In this document: piece by piece, positions 6,597-14,384 of the stretch
How positions within the stretch are numbered: position 1 is the stretch's first letter
Layout: each line of letters opens with the position of its first letter
Assembly: GCA_018400675.1 (NCBI GenBank)
Contig: JAGYMG010000006.1
Span: forward strand, 1-17,536
Direction of reading: 5' to 3'
Origin: a bacterium
Lineage (GTDB): Bacteria; Patescibacteriota; Minisyncoccia; Minisyncoccales; CG1-02-41-26
Length of the DNA stretch: 17,536 nt
Translations under genes and position numbers: made by a program
Notes under the pieces: generated by a model
Told to the model about the DNA's origin: nothing
Seen by the model: the letters and a program-made list of their open reading frames with translations, nothing else
Database searches by the model: none

Positions 6597-7091
6597 ATGA
6601 ACTTGAACAAAACTTTTGTCTTGGGTAATCTTACCCGAGATCCAGAAACAAGGAACCTCCCTTCTGGACAACCGGTAGCTAATTTTGGAGTCGCTACTAA
6701 TCGTTTTTATACTCAAGACGGAGAAAAAAAACAAGAGACTGAGTTCCATAATGTTGTTGCTTTTGGGAAAACAGCAGAGATTGTTTCTCAGTATTTAAAA
6801 AAAGGCTCACTGGTCCTTATAGAAGGACGACTAAAGACTAGGAGTTGGGACGATAATAATACAGGAGCTAAAAAATTTAAAACTGAAATTATTGCCGAAA
6901 GACTACAATTAGGTCCCCGCACTAGTTCTGAAGACAACAGCCAAGGAAGAGCCCAGAAAGAAGGGCGTAAAAAAGATGACGATATTCCAGTCATTGAGGA
7001 AAACGGTTCCAGCACGGAAAAAGAAAAGAAAAAGAAAGAAACAGGCGCAGATGAGGAAAAAGAAATAGATGTCAGCGATATCCCCTTTTAA
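6597..7091 (+). CDS. ssb: Single-stranded DNA-binding protein
   Basis: SSB coats single-stranded DNA during replication, repair and recombination and recruits partners through its C-terminal tip. The product is 164 aa. The OB fold spans residues ~1-107 ('MNLNKTFVLGNLTRDPETR', 'EFHNVVAFGKTAEIVSQYL', 'LVLIEGRLKTRSWDD'). A disordered charged linker follows, and the protein ends in the acidic tip 'DVSDIPF'. A second tip-like motif, DDDIPV, occurs inside the linker at residues 127-132. The gene lies between rpsF (2-nt gap) and rpsR (12-nt gap) and is co-transcribed with them. Confidence 0.97.
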   Translation: MNLNKTFVLGNLTRDPETRNLPSGQPVANFGVATNRFYTQDGEKKQETEFHNVVAFGKTAEIVSQYLKKGSLVLIEGRLKTRSWDDNNTGAKKFKTEIIAERLQLGPRTSSEDNSQGRAQKEGRKKDDDIPVIEENGSSTEKEKKKKETGADEEKEIDVSDIPF

Positions 7092-7103
7092 TAATTATAG
7101 CTT

Positions 7104-7301
7104 ATGCAGTGTTATTTCTGTCAAAAAAATATAAAAGAAATTGATTTTAAGAATACAGAAACCTTGAAGAGGTTTATTTCCTTATTGGGTAAAATTAAAC
7201 CAAGGAAAAAGACCAAACTCTGCGCCTACCATCAGAGGCAAATAGCCAAAGCGGTAAAACGAGCAAGACAATTTGGTCTCTTGGCCTATACACGCAAATA
7301 A
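7104..7301 (+). CDS. rpsR: 30S ribosomal protein bS18
   Basis: S18 pairs with S6 on the small-subunit platform. The 65-aa product keeps the cysteine-bearing form: 'CYFC' near the N-terminus (C3, C6) and 'LCAYHQRQIAKAVKRARQFG', with the conserved HQR and KRAR rRNA-binding residues. It has little N-terminal extension. It is the last gene of the rpsF operon. rplI, often next in other bacteria, is absent here and the strand changes instead. It converges on recA with a gap of only 9 nt. Confidence 0.96.
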   Translation: MQCYFCQKNIKEIDFKNTETLKRFISLLGKIKPRKKTKLCAYHQRQIAKAVKRARQFGLLAYTRK

Positions 7302-7310
7302 TTAAGAGCT

Positions 7311-8333
7311 TTAGATTTTTTCTTTAATAGCTTTCTCTAACTCCTTGAGAACCGTAGGGTTCTCTTTTAAGTAATCCTTGGCCCCTTCCATCCCCTGGCC
7401 AATTTTTTTTGCATCGAACTCGTACCAGCTACCGCGCTTTTTTATAATATCTTCCTTTAAGCCGGCATTGATAAAATCAGCTACCCTGGATATCCCTTCA
7501 TTATAATATATATCAAACTCTGCTGTCTTAAAGGGAGCAGCTACTTTGTTTTTAACTACTTTTGCCTTAATTCGAGAACCAATAATCTCGTCTTTTCTCT
7601 TGATTTGAGCTATCCTTGTTAACCTAATCCTGGCCGAGGAATAAAATTTCAGTGCCTTACCGCCTGGCGTAGTTTCAGGATTACCAAACATAATTCCTAT
7701 TTTCATTCTTGTTTGATTAAGGAATATCACTATTGTGCCAGTCTTAGAGACAATACCTGATAATTTTCTCAATGCCTTTGACATTAAACGAGCCTGAAGA
7801 CCTATCTGCTGCTCATCCATTTCACCCTCAATTTCCGCTTTAGGGGTAAGCGCAGCCACTGAATCAATAACAATAACATCAACTGCCTTAGAACGAACCA
7901 TTGTTTCGACAATCTGTAAAGCCTGTTCTCCAGAATCGGGTTGTGATATTAAAAGCTTATTAAGATCAACGCCTATCCGTTCTGCATACTCTGGGTCTAA
8001 AGAATGTTCAGCATCAACAAAAGCTCCTGTGCCATCTTTTTTTTGAGCTTCGGCTAAAATATGAAGGGCAAGAGTGGTTTTACCGCTACTCTCTGGACCG
8101 AATATTTCAATCACCCTTCCCCGGGGAACACCACCGACACCTGAAGCAACATCCAAAGAAATAGAACCAGTGGGAATCACATTAACGTTAACTCTTTTAA
8201 TTTCATCTAATTTCATCACTGCTCCTTCTCCAAATTTCTGTTTTATCTCTTCTAAAGCGTCTTCTAGCTCTTGTGCTTTTTCTTCTTTTGTTCTTTCTTT
8301 ATCTTTTTTGTTGTCCTTTGATTTTTTTGCCAT
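7311..8333 (-). CDS. recA: Recombinase RecA
   Basis: RecA is the ATP-dependent strand-exchange protein of homologous recombination and, where present, the SOS coprotease. The product is 340 aa. Walker A GPESSGKT spans residues 79-86, 'DAEH' supplies the catalytic glutamate E109, and the Walker B aspartate is in 'VIVIDSVA' (D157). Loop L2 'MKIGIMFGNPETTPGG' binds DNA. No intein is present. The N-terminus has ~20 extra Lys/Glu-rich residues before the core helix 'ALEEIKQKFGEGAVM'. The C-terminus stops at 'ELEKAIKEKI', without the acidic tail of E. coli RecA. The gene follows ftsK by 23 nt with no SD, and I saw no LexA-type operator there. Confidence 0.98.
   Translation of the reverse strand: MAKKSKDNKKDKERTKEEKAQELEDALEEIKQKFGEGAVMKLDEIKRVNVNVIPTGSISLDVASGVGGVPRGRVIEIFGPESSGKTTLALHILAEAQKKDGTGAFVDAEHSLDPEYAERIGVDLNKLLISQPDSGEQALQIVETMVRSKAVDVIVIDSVAALTPKAEIEGEMDEQQIGLQARLMSKALRKLSGIVSKTGTIVIFLNQTRMKIGIMFGNPETTPGGKALKFYSSARIRLTRIAQIKRKDEIIGSRIKAKVVKNKVAAPFKTAEFDIYYNEGISRVADFINAGLKEDIIKKRGSWYEFDAKKIGQGMEGAKDYLKENPTVLKELEKAIKEKI
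7347..7368 (+). terminator. Intrinsic terminator for rpsF-ssb-rpsR embedded in the recA 3' end
   Basis: GAGAACC (7347-7353), loop GTAG and GGTTCTC (7358-7364) form a perfect 7-bp stem with a tetraloop, followed by TTTT (7365-7368). It lies 45 nt beyond the rpsR stop, within recA codons for ENPTVL read on the other strand. The minus-strand version is followed by AAGGAG, not T's, so it should act on plus-strand transcripts only. Confidence 0.6.
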
Positions 8334-8356
8334 AGATTATCTCTAATTATTTATTT

Positions 8357-10708
8357 TTATATCTTCTGCCAACCATCATTGCCGTCTTCTTCATCGTCCT
8401 CATCGTCATTTTCTTCTTTGTTGTAACCGTTATTTTCTTGGCTATCGACATCTCTCAGCTCTCTGTCTTGGCCAAAAAGACTACTACTCTCGCTACTGGA
8501 CTGACCAGCCTGGTTATCAAAAACCTTTCTCGGTTTAGCTCCATCAGCCGGGCCCACTACGCCTTTTTCCTCAAGAATATCCAAGAGCCGAGCAGCTCGA
8601 GCATAACCAACTCTTAAACGACGCTGGAGTAAGGAAGCAGAAGCTTTCTTAGACTCAAGCACCAACTGTTTAGCTTCTTCATAAAGAGGTTCATCGCTCA
8701 CTCCCTCTCCGCCATCAAAGGAATTGACAGATGTGTCAGCCAATTCTTTTTCCAAGCTTTCTTCCAAGCTCTCCTGTTGTAATTCTTCTCCGGCCGTCTC
8801 TTTTTTACAGAAAGCAACAACTTTTTTTATTTCCCGGGAAGAGATATAAGCACCCTGGATTCGCTTTGGTCTTGACAGCTGAGAAGAAATAAAGAGCATG
8901 TCCCCTCTACCTAAGAGCGTCTCTGCACCAGCACCATCCAAAACAGTTCTTGAATCCACCTGGGAGGCCACCTGGAAAGAAATCCTGGAGGTAATATTAG
9001 CTTTAATAAGACCAGTTATCACTTCTACCGATGGACGCTGAGTGGCTACAATAAGATGAATACCCACCGCCCTAGCCATCTGAGAAAGCCTGACAATACC
9101 AGCCTCTACTTCTCTGCCTTTAGCTGCCATTAAATCGGCTAATTCATCAATGATCAGAACAATATAAGGCATAATATCCGCTGTACTGGAATCCTTAGCT
9201 GCATTCTTTCTAATCATATTATTATAACTATTAATATCTCTTGCCTTCACTGCAGACAAAACTTCAAATCTTCTTTCCATTTCTCCGACTAACCAGTTAA
9301 GGAGGTTAACTGCTTTGTGGGGCTTATAGATAATGGGACCTAAGAGGTGGGGCAGACCTTCATAAATAGGGAATTCTACCCTCTTAGGGTCAATCATCAA
9401 AAAACGCAGAATCCGCGGGGAATTCTTATACAGCAAACTTAAAATTATTGTATTGAGACAGATTGTCTTTCCAGAACCAGTAGATCCGGCTACCAAGAGA
9501 TGGGGCATTCGTCCAAGGTCGGCTAAAACAGGATCACCAGAAACATCTTTACCCAAGGAAAGAGTGAGGGGAAAAGGAGATTCCTTAAAGTTAGGAGAAT
9601 CAATCAAGTCTCTTAAACGGACAGTTGCCCGGGTCTTGTTGGGTATTTCTATACCTACCAATGATTTGCCAGGAATCGGTGCCTCAATCCTGATAGGGTG
9701 CGCTGCCAAAGCAAGAGCAAGGTCGTTAGCCAGCGCAGTGATGCGTGAAAGCTTAATGCCTTCTGAGGGTTTGAGGGTATATTGGGTTACTGTCGGCCCA
9801 ACATTAATTTCGCCCATTTCTACAGGTATACCAAAATTACGCAAGGTTTTTTTAATCTGGTAAGAATTTTCCTTAATATCTCCGGCACTGGCTGCCCGGT
9901 CATGATTAGATTCCAAGAGACTTATTGAGGGCAATGTATACTGCTCAAATTCACCAGAACTAATCTCTTTGCTTTTAGAGCTAGCAGCAATATTTGACTC
10001 CTCGCTGTCAAATGCTTTAACTTTCTCCTTCTTTTTAAGACCCGGAAATTTTATCTTATCTATTCTGAATCCTCTCTCCTGCTTTTCTTTTTCTTCTTTT
10101 TTCTTCTCCCCTTTCTCTTCCTCTATAATCTCTTTTTCCCTAATCCTTTCTTCTTGACTGTCACCAAGCTCTTTTCTGAGATTGATTTCTTTTTTTAATA
10201 GCTCTTTATGAGGTAAGAATTCCCAGAATATTAGAATACCAACTAAGATAGCGGCCAAAAAAATAACATTAGCCACCAGGTTGCCAAAATATTTTAAGAG
10301 CGAGAAAGAAAAAAGATAACCTATCCAGCCACCATTCTTAACAGTTATATCTTCAGTGACTAAGTCGTGAGTGGCTAATATTCCCGCAATACCAATAATA
10401 ACAAGGACAAGGGCCAGAGAGATAGGCGCTCTCAGCCTCTTTTTATCAGAACACAAGAGGATAAGACCAGCTACAGTTAAAAACAAAGGAATAAAAAATA
10501 CTGACTTACCTGTTAAGAAATAAAGCCATTTAAATATAAACTCCCCCGCGATACCTGATTTATCAAAAAAAGAGAGACCAATTACTATAGCAAATAAGAA
10601 GACTGAAACTACTTCAATCCACTTCCTTAACCGAGTAGTTAAGACCGGGTAATTGGCTCTCTCTTTCTGATTACCGTTATTATTTCTTTTTTTATTTTTT
10701 TTAGCCAC
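8357..10708 (-). CDS. ftsK: DNA translocase FtsK/SpoIIIE
   Basis: FtsK is a membrane-anchored hexameric motor that pumps chromosomal DNA through the division septum. The 783-aa product has four predicted membrane segments (~33-48, 68-86, 95-114, 141-164) and a charged linker (~165-255). The motor core has Walker A AGSTGSGKT (407-415) and Walker B 'VLIIDELADLM' (D521, E522). The winged-helix gamma domain (~673-730, 'RRLRVGYARAARLLDILEEKG') would read polarity sequences. A tail of about 50 residues, rich in Ser then Asp/Glu, continues beyond gamma. The start is GTG at 10708; an in-frame TAA four codons upstream rules out extension. The gene lies 55 nt after rpoC and 23 nt before recA. Confidence 0.96.
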   Translation of the reverse strand: MAKKNKKRNNNGNQKERANYPVLTTRLRKWIEVVSVFLFAIVIGLSFFDKSGIAGEFIFKWLYFLTGKSVFFIPLFLTVAGLILLCSDKKRLRAPISLALVLVIIGIAGILATHDLVTEDITVKNGGWIGYLFSFSLLKYFGNLVANVIFLAAILVGILIFWEFLPHKELLKKEINLRKELGDSQEERIREKEIIEEEKGEKKKEEKEKQERGFRIDKIKFPGLKKKEKVKAFDSEESNIAASSKSKEISSGEFEQYTLPSISLLESNHDRAASAGDIKENSYQIKKTLRNFGIPVEMGEINVGPTVTQYTLKPSEGIKLSRITALANDLALALAAHPIRIEAPIPGKSLVGIEIPNKTRATVRLRDLIDSPNFKESPFPLTLSLGKDVSGDPVLADLGRMPHLLVAGSTGSGKTICLNTIILSLLYKNSPRILRFLMIDPKRVEFPIYEGLPHLLGPIIYKPHKAVNLLNWLVGEMERRFEVLSAVKARDINSYNNMIRKNAAKDSSTADIMPYIVLIIDELADLMAAKGREVEAGIVRLSQMARAVGIHLIVATQRPSVEVITGLIKANITSRISFQVASQVDSRTVLDGAGAETLLGRGDMLFISSQLSRPKRIQGAYISSREIKKVVAFCKKETAGEELQQESLEESLEKELADTSVNSFDGGEGVSDEPLYEEAKQLVLESKKASASLLQRRLRVGYARAARLLDILEEKGVVGPADGAKPRKVFDNQAGQSSSESSSLFGQDRELRDVDSQENNGYNKEENDDEDDEEDGNDGWQKI

Positions 10709-10710
10709 GT

Positions 10711-10718
10711 ACCTCCTT
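10711..10718 (-). promoter_or_regulatory. Canonical Shine-Dalgarno sequence of ftsK, tightly spaced
   Basis: Minus-strand AAGGAGGT lies just before the GTG at 10708, with only 3 nt (TAC) between the GGAGG core and the start codon, shorter than the usual 5-9. It is the only strong SD correctly placed before a gene in this window, and it fixes GTG as the start because no other start codon follows within range. Confidence 0.7.
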
Positions 10719-10763
10719 TAGAAAGTTAATAAATACCAAGAAAGTCCCTGACACGATACCATT

Positions 10764-13700
10764 TTATTTCTTGCCACGGAAACCAGTGCCAGCAGGGATC
10801 AGTCTCCCTATTATAACATTCTCTTTAAGGCCACGCAATTTGTCTTCTTTACCTTGGAGACAGCTCCGGATAAGAATACGGGACGTTTCTTGAAAGGAGG
10901 CAGCCGAGAGGAAACTATCCGATGTTAGAGCTACCTTGGAGATGCCTAAGAATATATCTCCTGATTTAGGCAGAGTCCTGTTTTCTTCTTTCATTCTTTG
11001 CTTAATCTCCTCAAATTCAGCCTTTGTTACTACTTGACCGGGCAGCCAATCACCTTCCCCGCTCTCTTTTATCTTAACCCGGGAAAACATCTGGCGAACA
11101 ATTGTTTCAATATGCTTACTATGGATATTAACTCCTTCAGAAGCATAGATTCTTTTAACTTCCAGGGTAATATATTTCTTTGTCTCATTCATCCCCTTAG
11201 TTTTAAGCAATTTCTTAAGATTAAGACTACCTTCACATAGCTGCTGGCCTTTAAATACTTTTTCTCCCTTCTTAACCCAGAGAGCTCTGGCTATAGGTAT
11301 TTTATATTCTAAGACCTCTTCCTTTTTAGCAGATTGCTTACCTTTTTTTTCTTTATCGGGGAGAATAAACAGTGTCCTGCTCTTAGAGTCAATCTGCTTG
11401 ACCGTCCCATTAACATCAGAAATTATTGCTTCCCCTTTAGGGTTTCTTAGCTCAAATATTTCTTCTACCCGGGGAAGACCTTGGGTAATATCTCCCCCAC
11501 CGGCAACCCCGCCTAAGTGGAATGTCCTTAATGTTAATTGAGTCCCCGGTTCTCCAATGGATTGGGCAGCGATAATACCTACAGCTTCTCCTTTTTCTAC
11601 TATCTTGTTTCTCCCCATCTCCCAGCCATAACACTTGCGACAGACACCCCTAAGAGATTTACAGGTGAGAACAGATCTTGCTTTTACTTCTTTAATTGAA
11701 GTATTGTCAATCTGTCTTGCTTTCCCCCAATCTATAATCTCGTTTTTAGCTACTATTATTTTTTTTGTCTTGGGGTCAAGAATATCATTTAAAGCGGTTC
11801 TCCCAACAAGCTCAAAAGAAAACTTCTGGCCAATATCATCAGAGTCTTGTCGAGTAAGGACAATACCTTCTTTATCTCCACAATCATCTTCATTAACAAT
11901 AATATCATGAGCAACATCAATAAGACGGCGGGTAAGATAGCCGCCAGCTGAAGTTCTCAATGCTGTGTCAGCTGTTCCTTTTCTGGCTCCATGGGTAGAG
12001 CTAAAATATTCAAGAATATCCAAGCCTTCTTTAAAGGAATGGCGAATAGGCAATTCGATTATTCTTCCAGCCGGGTTTGTCACTAATCCCTTCATACCAG
12101 CCATCTGGACGGGTTGATGCCAGGAACCTCGGGCGCCAGAACCAACAATGGAAAAAACAGACCCATCTTTAGGCAAGGTCTTAATAACCAATTCGGCAAT
12201 TTTTTCCCGGACGTTCTGCCAAACACTAATCACTTTAGCTCTTTTCTCTTCCGAGCTCAAAAGACCTTTGGTGAAATGTTCTTCAACTAGGTCAATCTCT
12301 TTTTCCGCTTCTTTAATGAGCCCTCCTTTTTCCTTGGGAACAATTAATTCATCCATACCCCAGCTAATGCCAGAAAGAGTAGAATATTCAAAGCCCAGGT
12401 TTTTAATATTATCTAAAGTTTCTTCAACTATTCCTTCGTCATAACGTTCAACAATATCAGCAACTATATTAGAGAGTATTTTGGAGTTTATCTCTTCGTT
12501 AAAGAAAGGATAGTCCTTAGGTAAAGCTCGATTAAATATTATCCGGCCAGCTGTAGTCTCTAATAATTTTGAATCTTTATTCCTGCCTTTTACCTCCCGT
12601 TCAAGAGCAGCAAGAGGGAGTCTAATCTTGGTCTGGAGGTCAAGGTACTTTGCTTCTTGGGCAATAATAACTTCATCGGGATCAGAGAATATTTTTCCCT
12701 CTCCTTTTAACCCTTTCTTGGCTTCGGTGAGATAATAACAGCCCAGCACCATGTCCTGAGAAGGATTGACAATAGGCAGGCCTGTTGAGGGCTTAAGAAG
12801 ATTTTTGGTAGATAGCATAAATCGTTTAGCTTCATCTTGAGCTTTTTCTGAAAGAGGTAAATGCACAGCCATCTGATCGCCATCAAAATCAGCGTTGAAA
12901 GCTTTACAGACAAGCGGATGAATCCTAATGGCCTCTCCTTCAATGAGAACAGGTTTAAAGGCCTGAATACCAAGACGATGAAGCGTAGGGGCTCTATTAA
13001 GCAACACCAATTTGTCCTTAACTACTCCTTCTAGAACTGCCCAGACTTCATCCGTTTCTTCTTCAATAAGATGAGAAGCACCTCTAATATTATAAGCCAA
13101 TTCTTTTTCTAAGAGTTCTTTAATAACAAAAGGACGGAATAGTTCCAAAGCCATCTTCTTAGGCAAACCGCATTGGGATAGTTTAAGCTCCGGGCCAACA
13201 GCAATGACTGAACGCCCAGAATAATCTACCCTTTTCCCCAAAAGATTTCTTCTGAATCGACCCTGTTTACCTTTAAGGGTATCAGCCAAAGACTTTAAGA
13301 GACGCCGGCCGCCAGTGCTAGCCGTTGTTGTCTGTCCTTTTCTCATACTATTATCTAAAAGAGCATCAACAGCTTCCTGGAGCATTCTTTTTTCATTTCT
13401 GACTATCACTTCTGGAGCTGAGATATCCATGAGATACTTAAGACGATTATTACGATTAATAACGCGGCGATAGAGATCATTCAAATCAGAAGTAGCATAT
13501 CTCCCCCCATCTAATTGGACCATAGGTCTTAGCTCCGGAGGAAGAACTGGCAAGACTGTCAAGAACATCCATTCCGGTCTTATCCCGGCCTTGTCTATCC
13601 ATTGAAAAAATCTTAATCTTCTTAAAAACTTAATCCGAGCAGCACCGGTTATCTTTTCGGATTCTTTTTTCAATTCCTTAATTTGTTTTTTTAAATCTAT

Positions 13701-14363
13701 CTCACTAAATATTTTTCTTAATGTTTCTGCTCCTGTTCCGGCCTCAAATATCTCTCCATATTTTAAAGATAACTCCCAGTATTCTGTTTCTGACAGAACA
13801 CGTAAAGGGGTAAGCGAAAGCACCTCTTCTCTTGCTTTGTCTCGAGCTTTTTTCAGATCTTCCTTATTAATCTTCTGCACCTTATCCCTCTGTTTCTTTT
13901 TATATTCTTCCTCAATCTCTTCTAATATTTGTTTCTTGGCCTCTTTATCAACAGAGGTAATAATATAAGCAGCAAAATAAACAACTTTATCCAATCGTTG
14001 AATGGGAATGTTAAGGACCATGCCTATCCGTGAAGGTACCCCTTTCAAGAACCAAATATGAGAACAAGGCGCAGCTAGTTTGATGTGGCCCATTCGTTCT
14101 CTTCGAACAGAACTGCGCGTTACTTCTACGCCACAGCGATCACAGACTATACCCTTATACCTGATACCTTTATATTTGCCACAATAACATTCATAATCCT
14201 TGGTTGGCCCAAATATTTTTTCACAAAAGAGACCGTCCTTTTCTGGTTTCTGGGTACGATAGTTAATAGTCTCTGGCTTGGTTATTTCCCCCTTTGACCA
14301 ATTTAAAATATCTTTGGGAGAAGCCAGTTTTATTCTAATTAAGTCTAAATCAGAAAGTTTCAT
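10764..14363 (-). CDS. rpoC: DNA-directed RNA polymerase subunit beta'
   Basis: This is the catalytic subunit of RNA polymerase, complete at 1199 aa. The N-terminal zinc ribbon has C59, C61, C74 and C77 ('ECYCGKYK', 'VCDRCGVEV'). The active-site Mg2+ loop NADFDGDQM spans residues 490-498. Other conserved blocks are 'GKRVDYSGRSVI', 'NRAPTLHRLGIQAF', the bridge helix and trigger loop ('STHGARKGTADTALRTS', 'GYLTRRLIDVAHDI'), and the second zinc site ('EDDCG', 'CKSLRGVCRKCYG'). 'GEPGTQLTLRTFHLGG' and the C-terminal 'SFLSAASFQETSRIL' complete it. I see no large lineage-specific insertion. The gene lies 21 nt behind rpoB, surely in the same transcript, and has no SD. Confidence 0.99.
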   Translation of the reverse strand: MKLSDLDLIRIKLASPKDILNWSKGEITKPETINYRTQKPEKDGLFCEKIFGPTKDYECYCGKYKGIRYKGIVCDRCGVEVTRSSVRRERMGHIKLAAPCSHIWFLKGVPSRIGMVLNIPIQRLDKVVYFAAYIITSVDKEAKKQILEEIEEEYKKKQRDKVQKINKEDLKKARDKAREEVLSLTPLRVLSETEYWELSLKYGEIFEAGTGAETLRKIFSEIDLKKQIKELKKESEKITGAARIKFLRRLRFFQWIDKAGIRPEWMFLTVLPVLPPELRPMVQLDGGRYATSDLNDLYRRVINRNNRLKYLMDISAPEVIVRNEKRMLQEAVDALLDNSMRKGQTTTASTGGRRLLKSLADTLKGKQGRFRRNLLGKRVDYSGRSVIAVGPELKLSQCGLPKKMALELFRPFVIKELLEKELAYNIRGASHLIEEETDEVWAVLEGVVKDKLVLLNRAPTLHRLGIQAFKPVLIEGEAIRIHPLVCKAFNADFDGDQMAVHLPLSEKAQDEAKRFMLSTKNLLKPSTGLPIVNPSQDMVLGCYYLTEAKKGLKGEGKIFSDPDEVIIAQEAKYLDLQTKIRLPLAALEREVKGRNKDSKLLETTAGRIIFNRALPKDYPFFNEEINSKILSNIVADIVERYDEGIVEETLDNIKNLGFEYSTLSGISWGMDELIVPKEKGGLIKEAEKEIDLVEEHFTKGLLSSEEKRAKVISVWQNVREKIAELVIKTLPKDGSVFSIVGSGARGSWHQPVQMAGMKGLVTNPAGRIIELPIRHSFKEGLDILEYFSSTHGARKGTADTALRTSAGGYLTRRLIDVAHDIIVNEDDCGDKEGIVLTRQDSDDIGQKFSFELVGRTALNDILDPKTKKIIVAKNEIIDWGKARQIDNTSIKEVKARSVLTCKSLRGVCRKCYGWEMGRNKIVEKGEAVGIIAAQSIGEPGTQLTLRTFHLGGVAGGGDITQGLPRVEEIFELRNPKGEAIISDVNGTVKQIDSKSRTLFILPDKEKKGKQSAKKEEVLEYKIPIARALWVKKGEKVFKGQQLCEGSLNLKKLLKTKGMNETKKYITLEVKRIYASEGVNIHSKHIETIVRQMFSRVKIKESGEGDWLPGQVVTKAEFEEIKQRMKEENRTLPKSGDIFLGISKVALTSDSFLSAASFQETSRILIRSCLQGKEDKLRGLKENVIIGRLIPAGTGFRGKK

Positions 14364-14384
14364 ATAATTATGTGACTATTACAA

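Noticed and set aside
7125..7185. AAACCT-TGAAG-AGGTTT hairpin inside rpsR
   Set aside because: It lies before the rpsR stop and has no T-run on either strand, so it is likely incidental to coding.
7210..7279. 8-bp inverted repeat AGACCAAA/TTTGGTCT in rpsR as a minus-strand recA terminator
   Set aside because: A T-run does follow on the minus strand, but the loop is 54 nt, too long for a convincing intrinsic terminator.
7640..7740. RecA loop L2 variants (TTPGGK, LNQTR) as unusual
   Set aside because: TTPGG is common in other bacterial RecA proteins, and the remaining changes are conservative.
8334..8380. TTGGCA-17-TAATTA as a separate recA promoter
   Set aside because: The -10 match is poor, in a very A/T-rich stretch at the end of ftsK; it cannot be told apart from chance.
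10687..10702. A8 and A7 tracts at the ftsK start as a programmed frameshift or assembly error
   Set aside because: The frame continues into clear FtsK sequence, no alternative product frame is visible, and Lys-rich N-termini are normal here.
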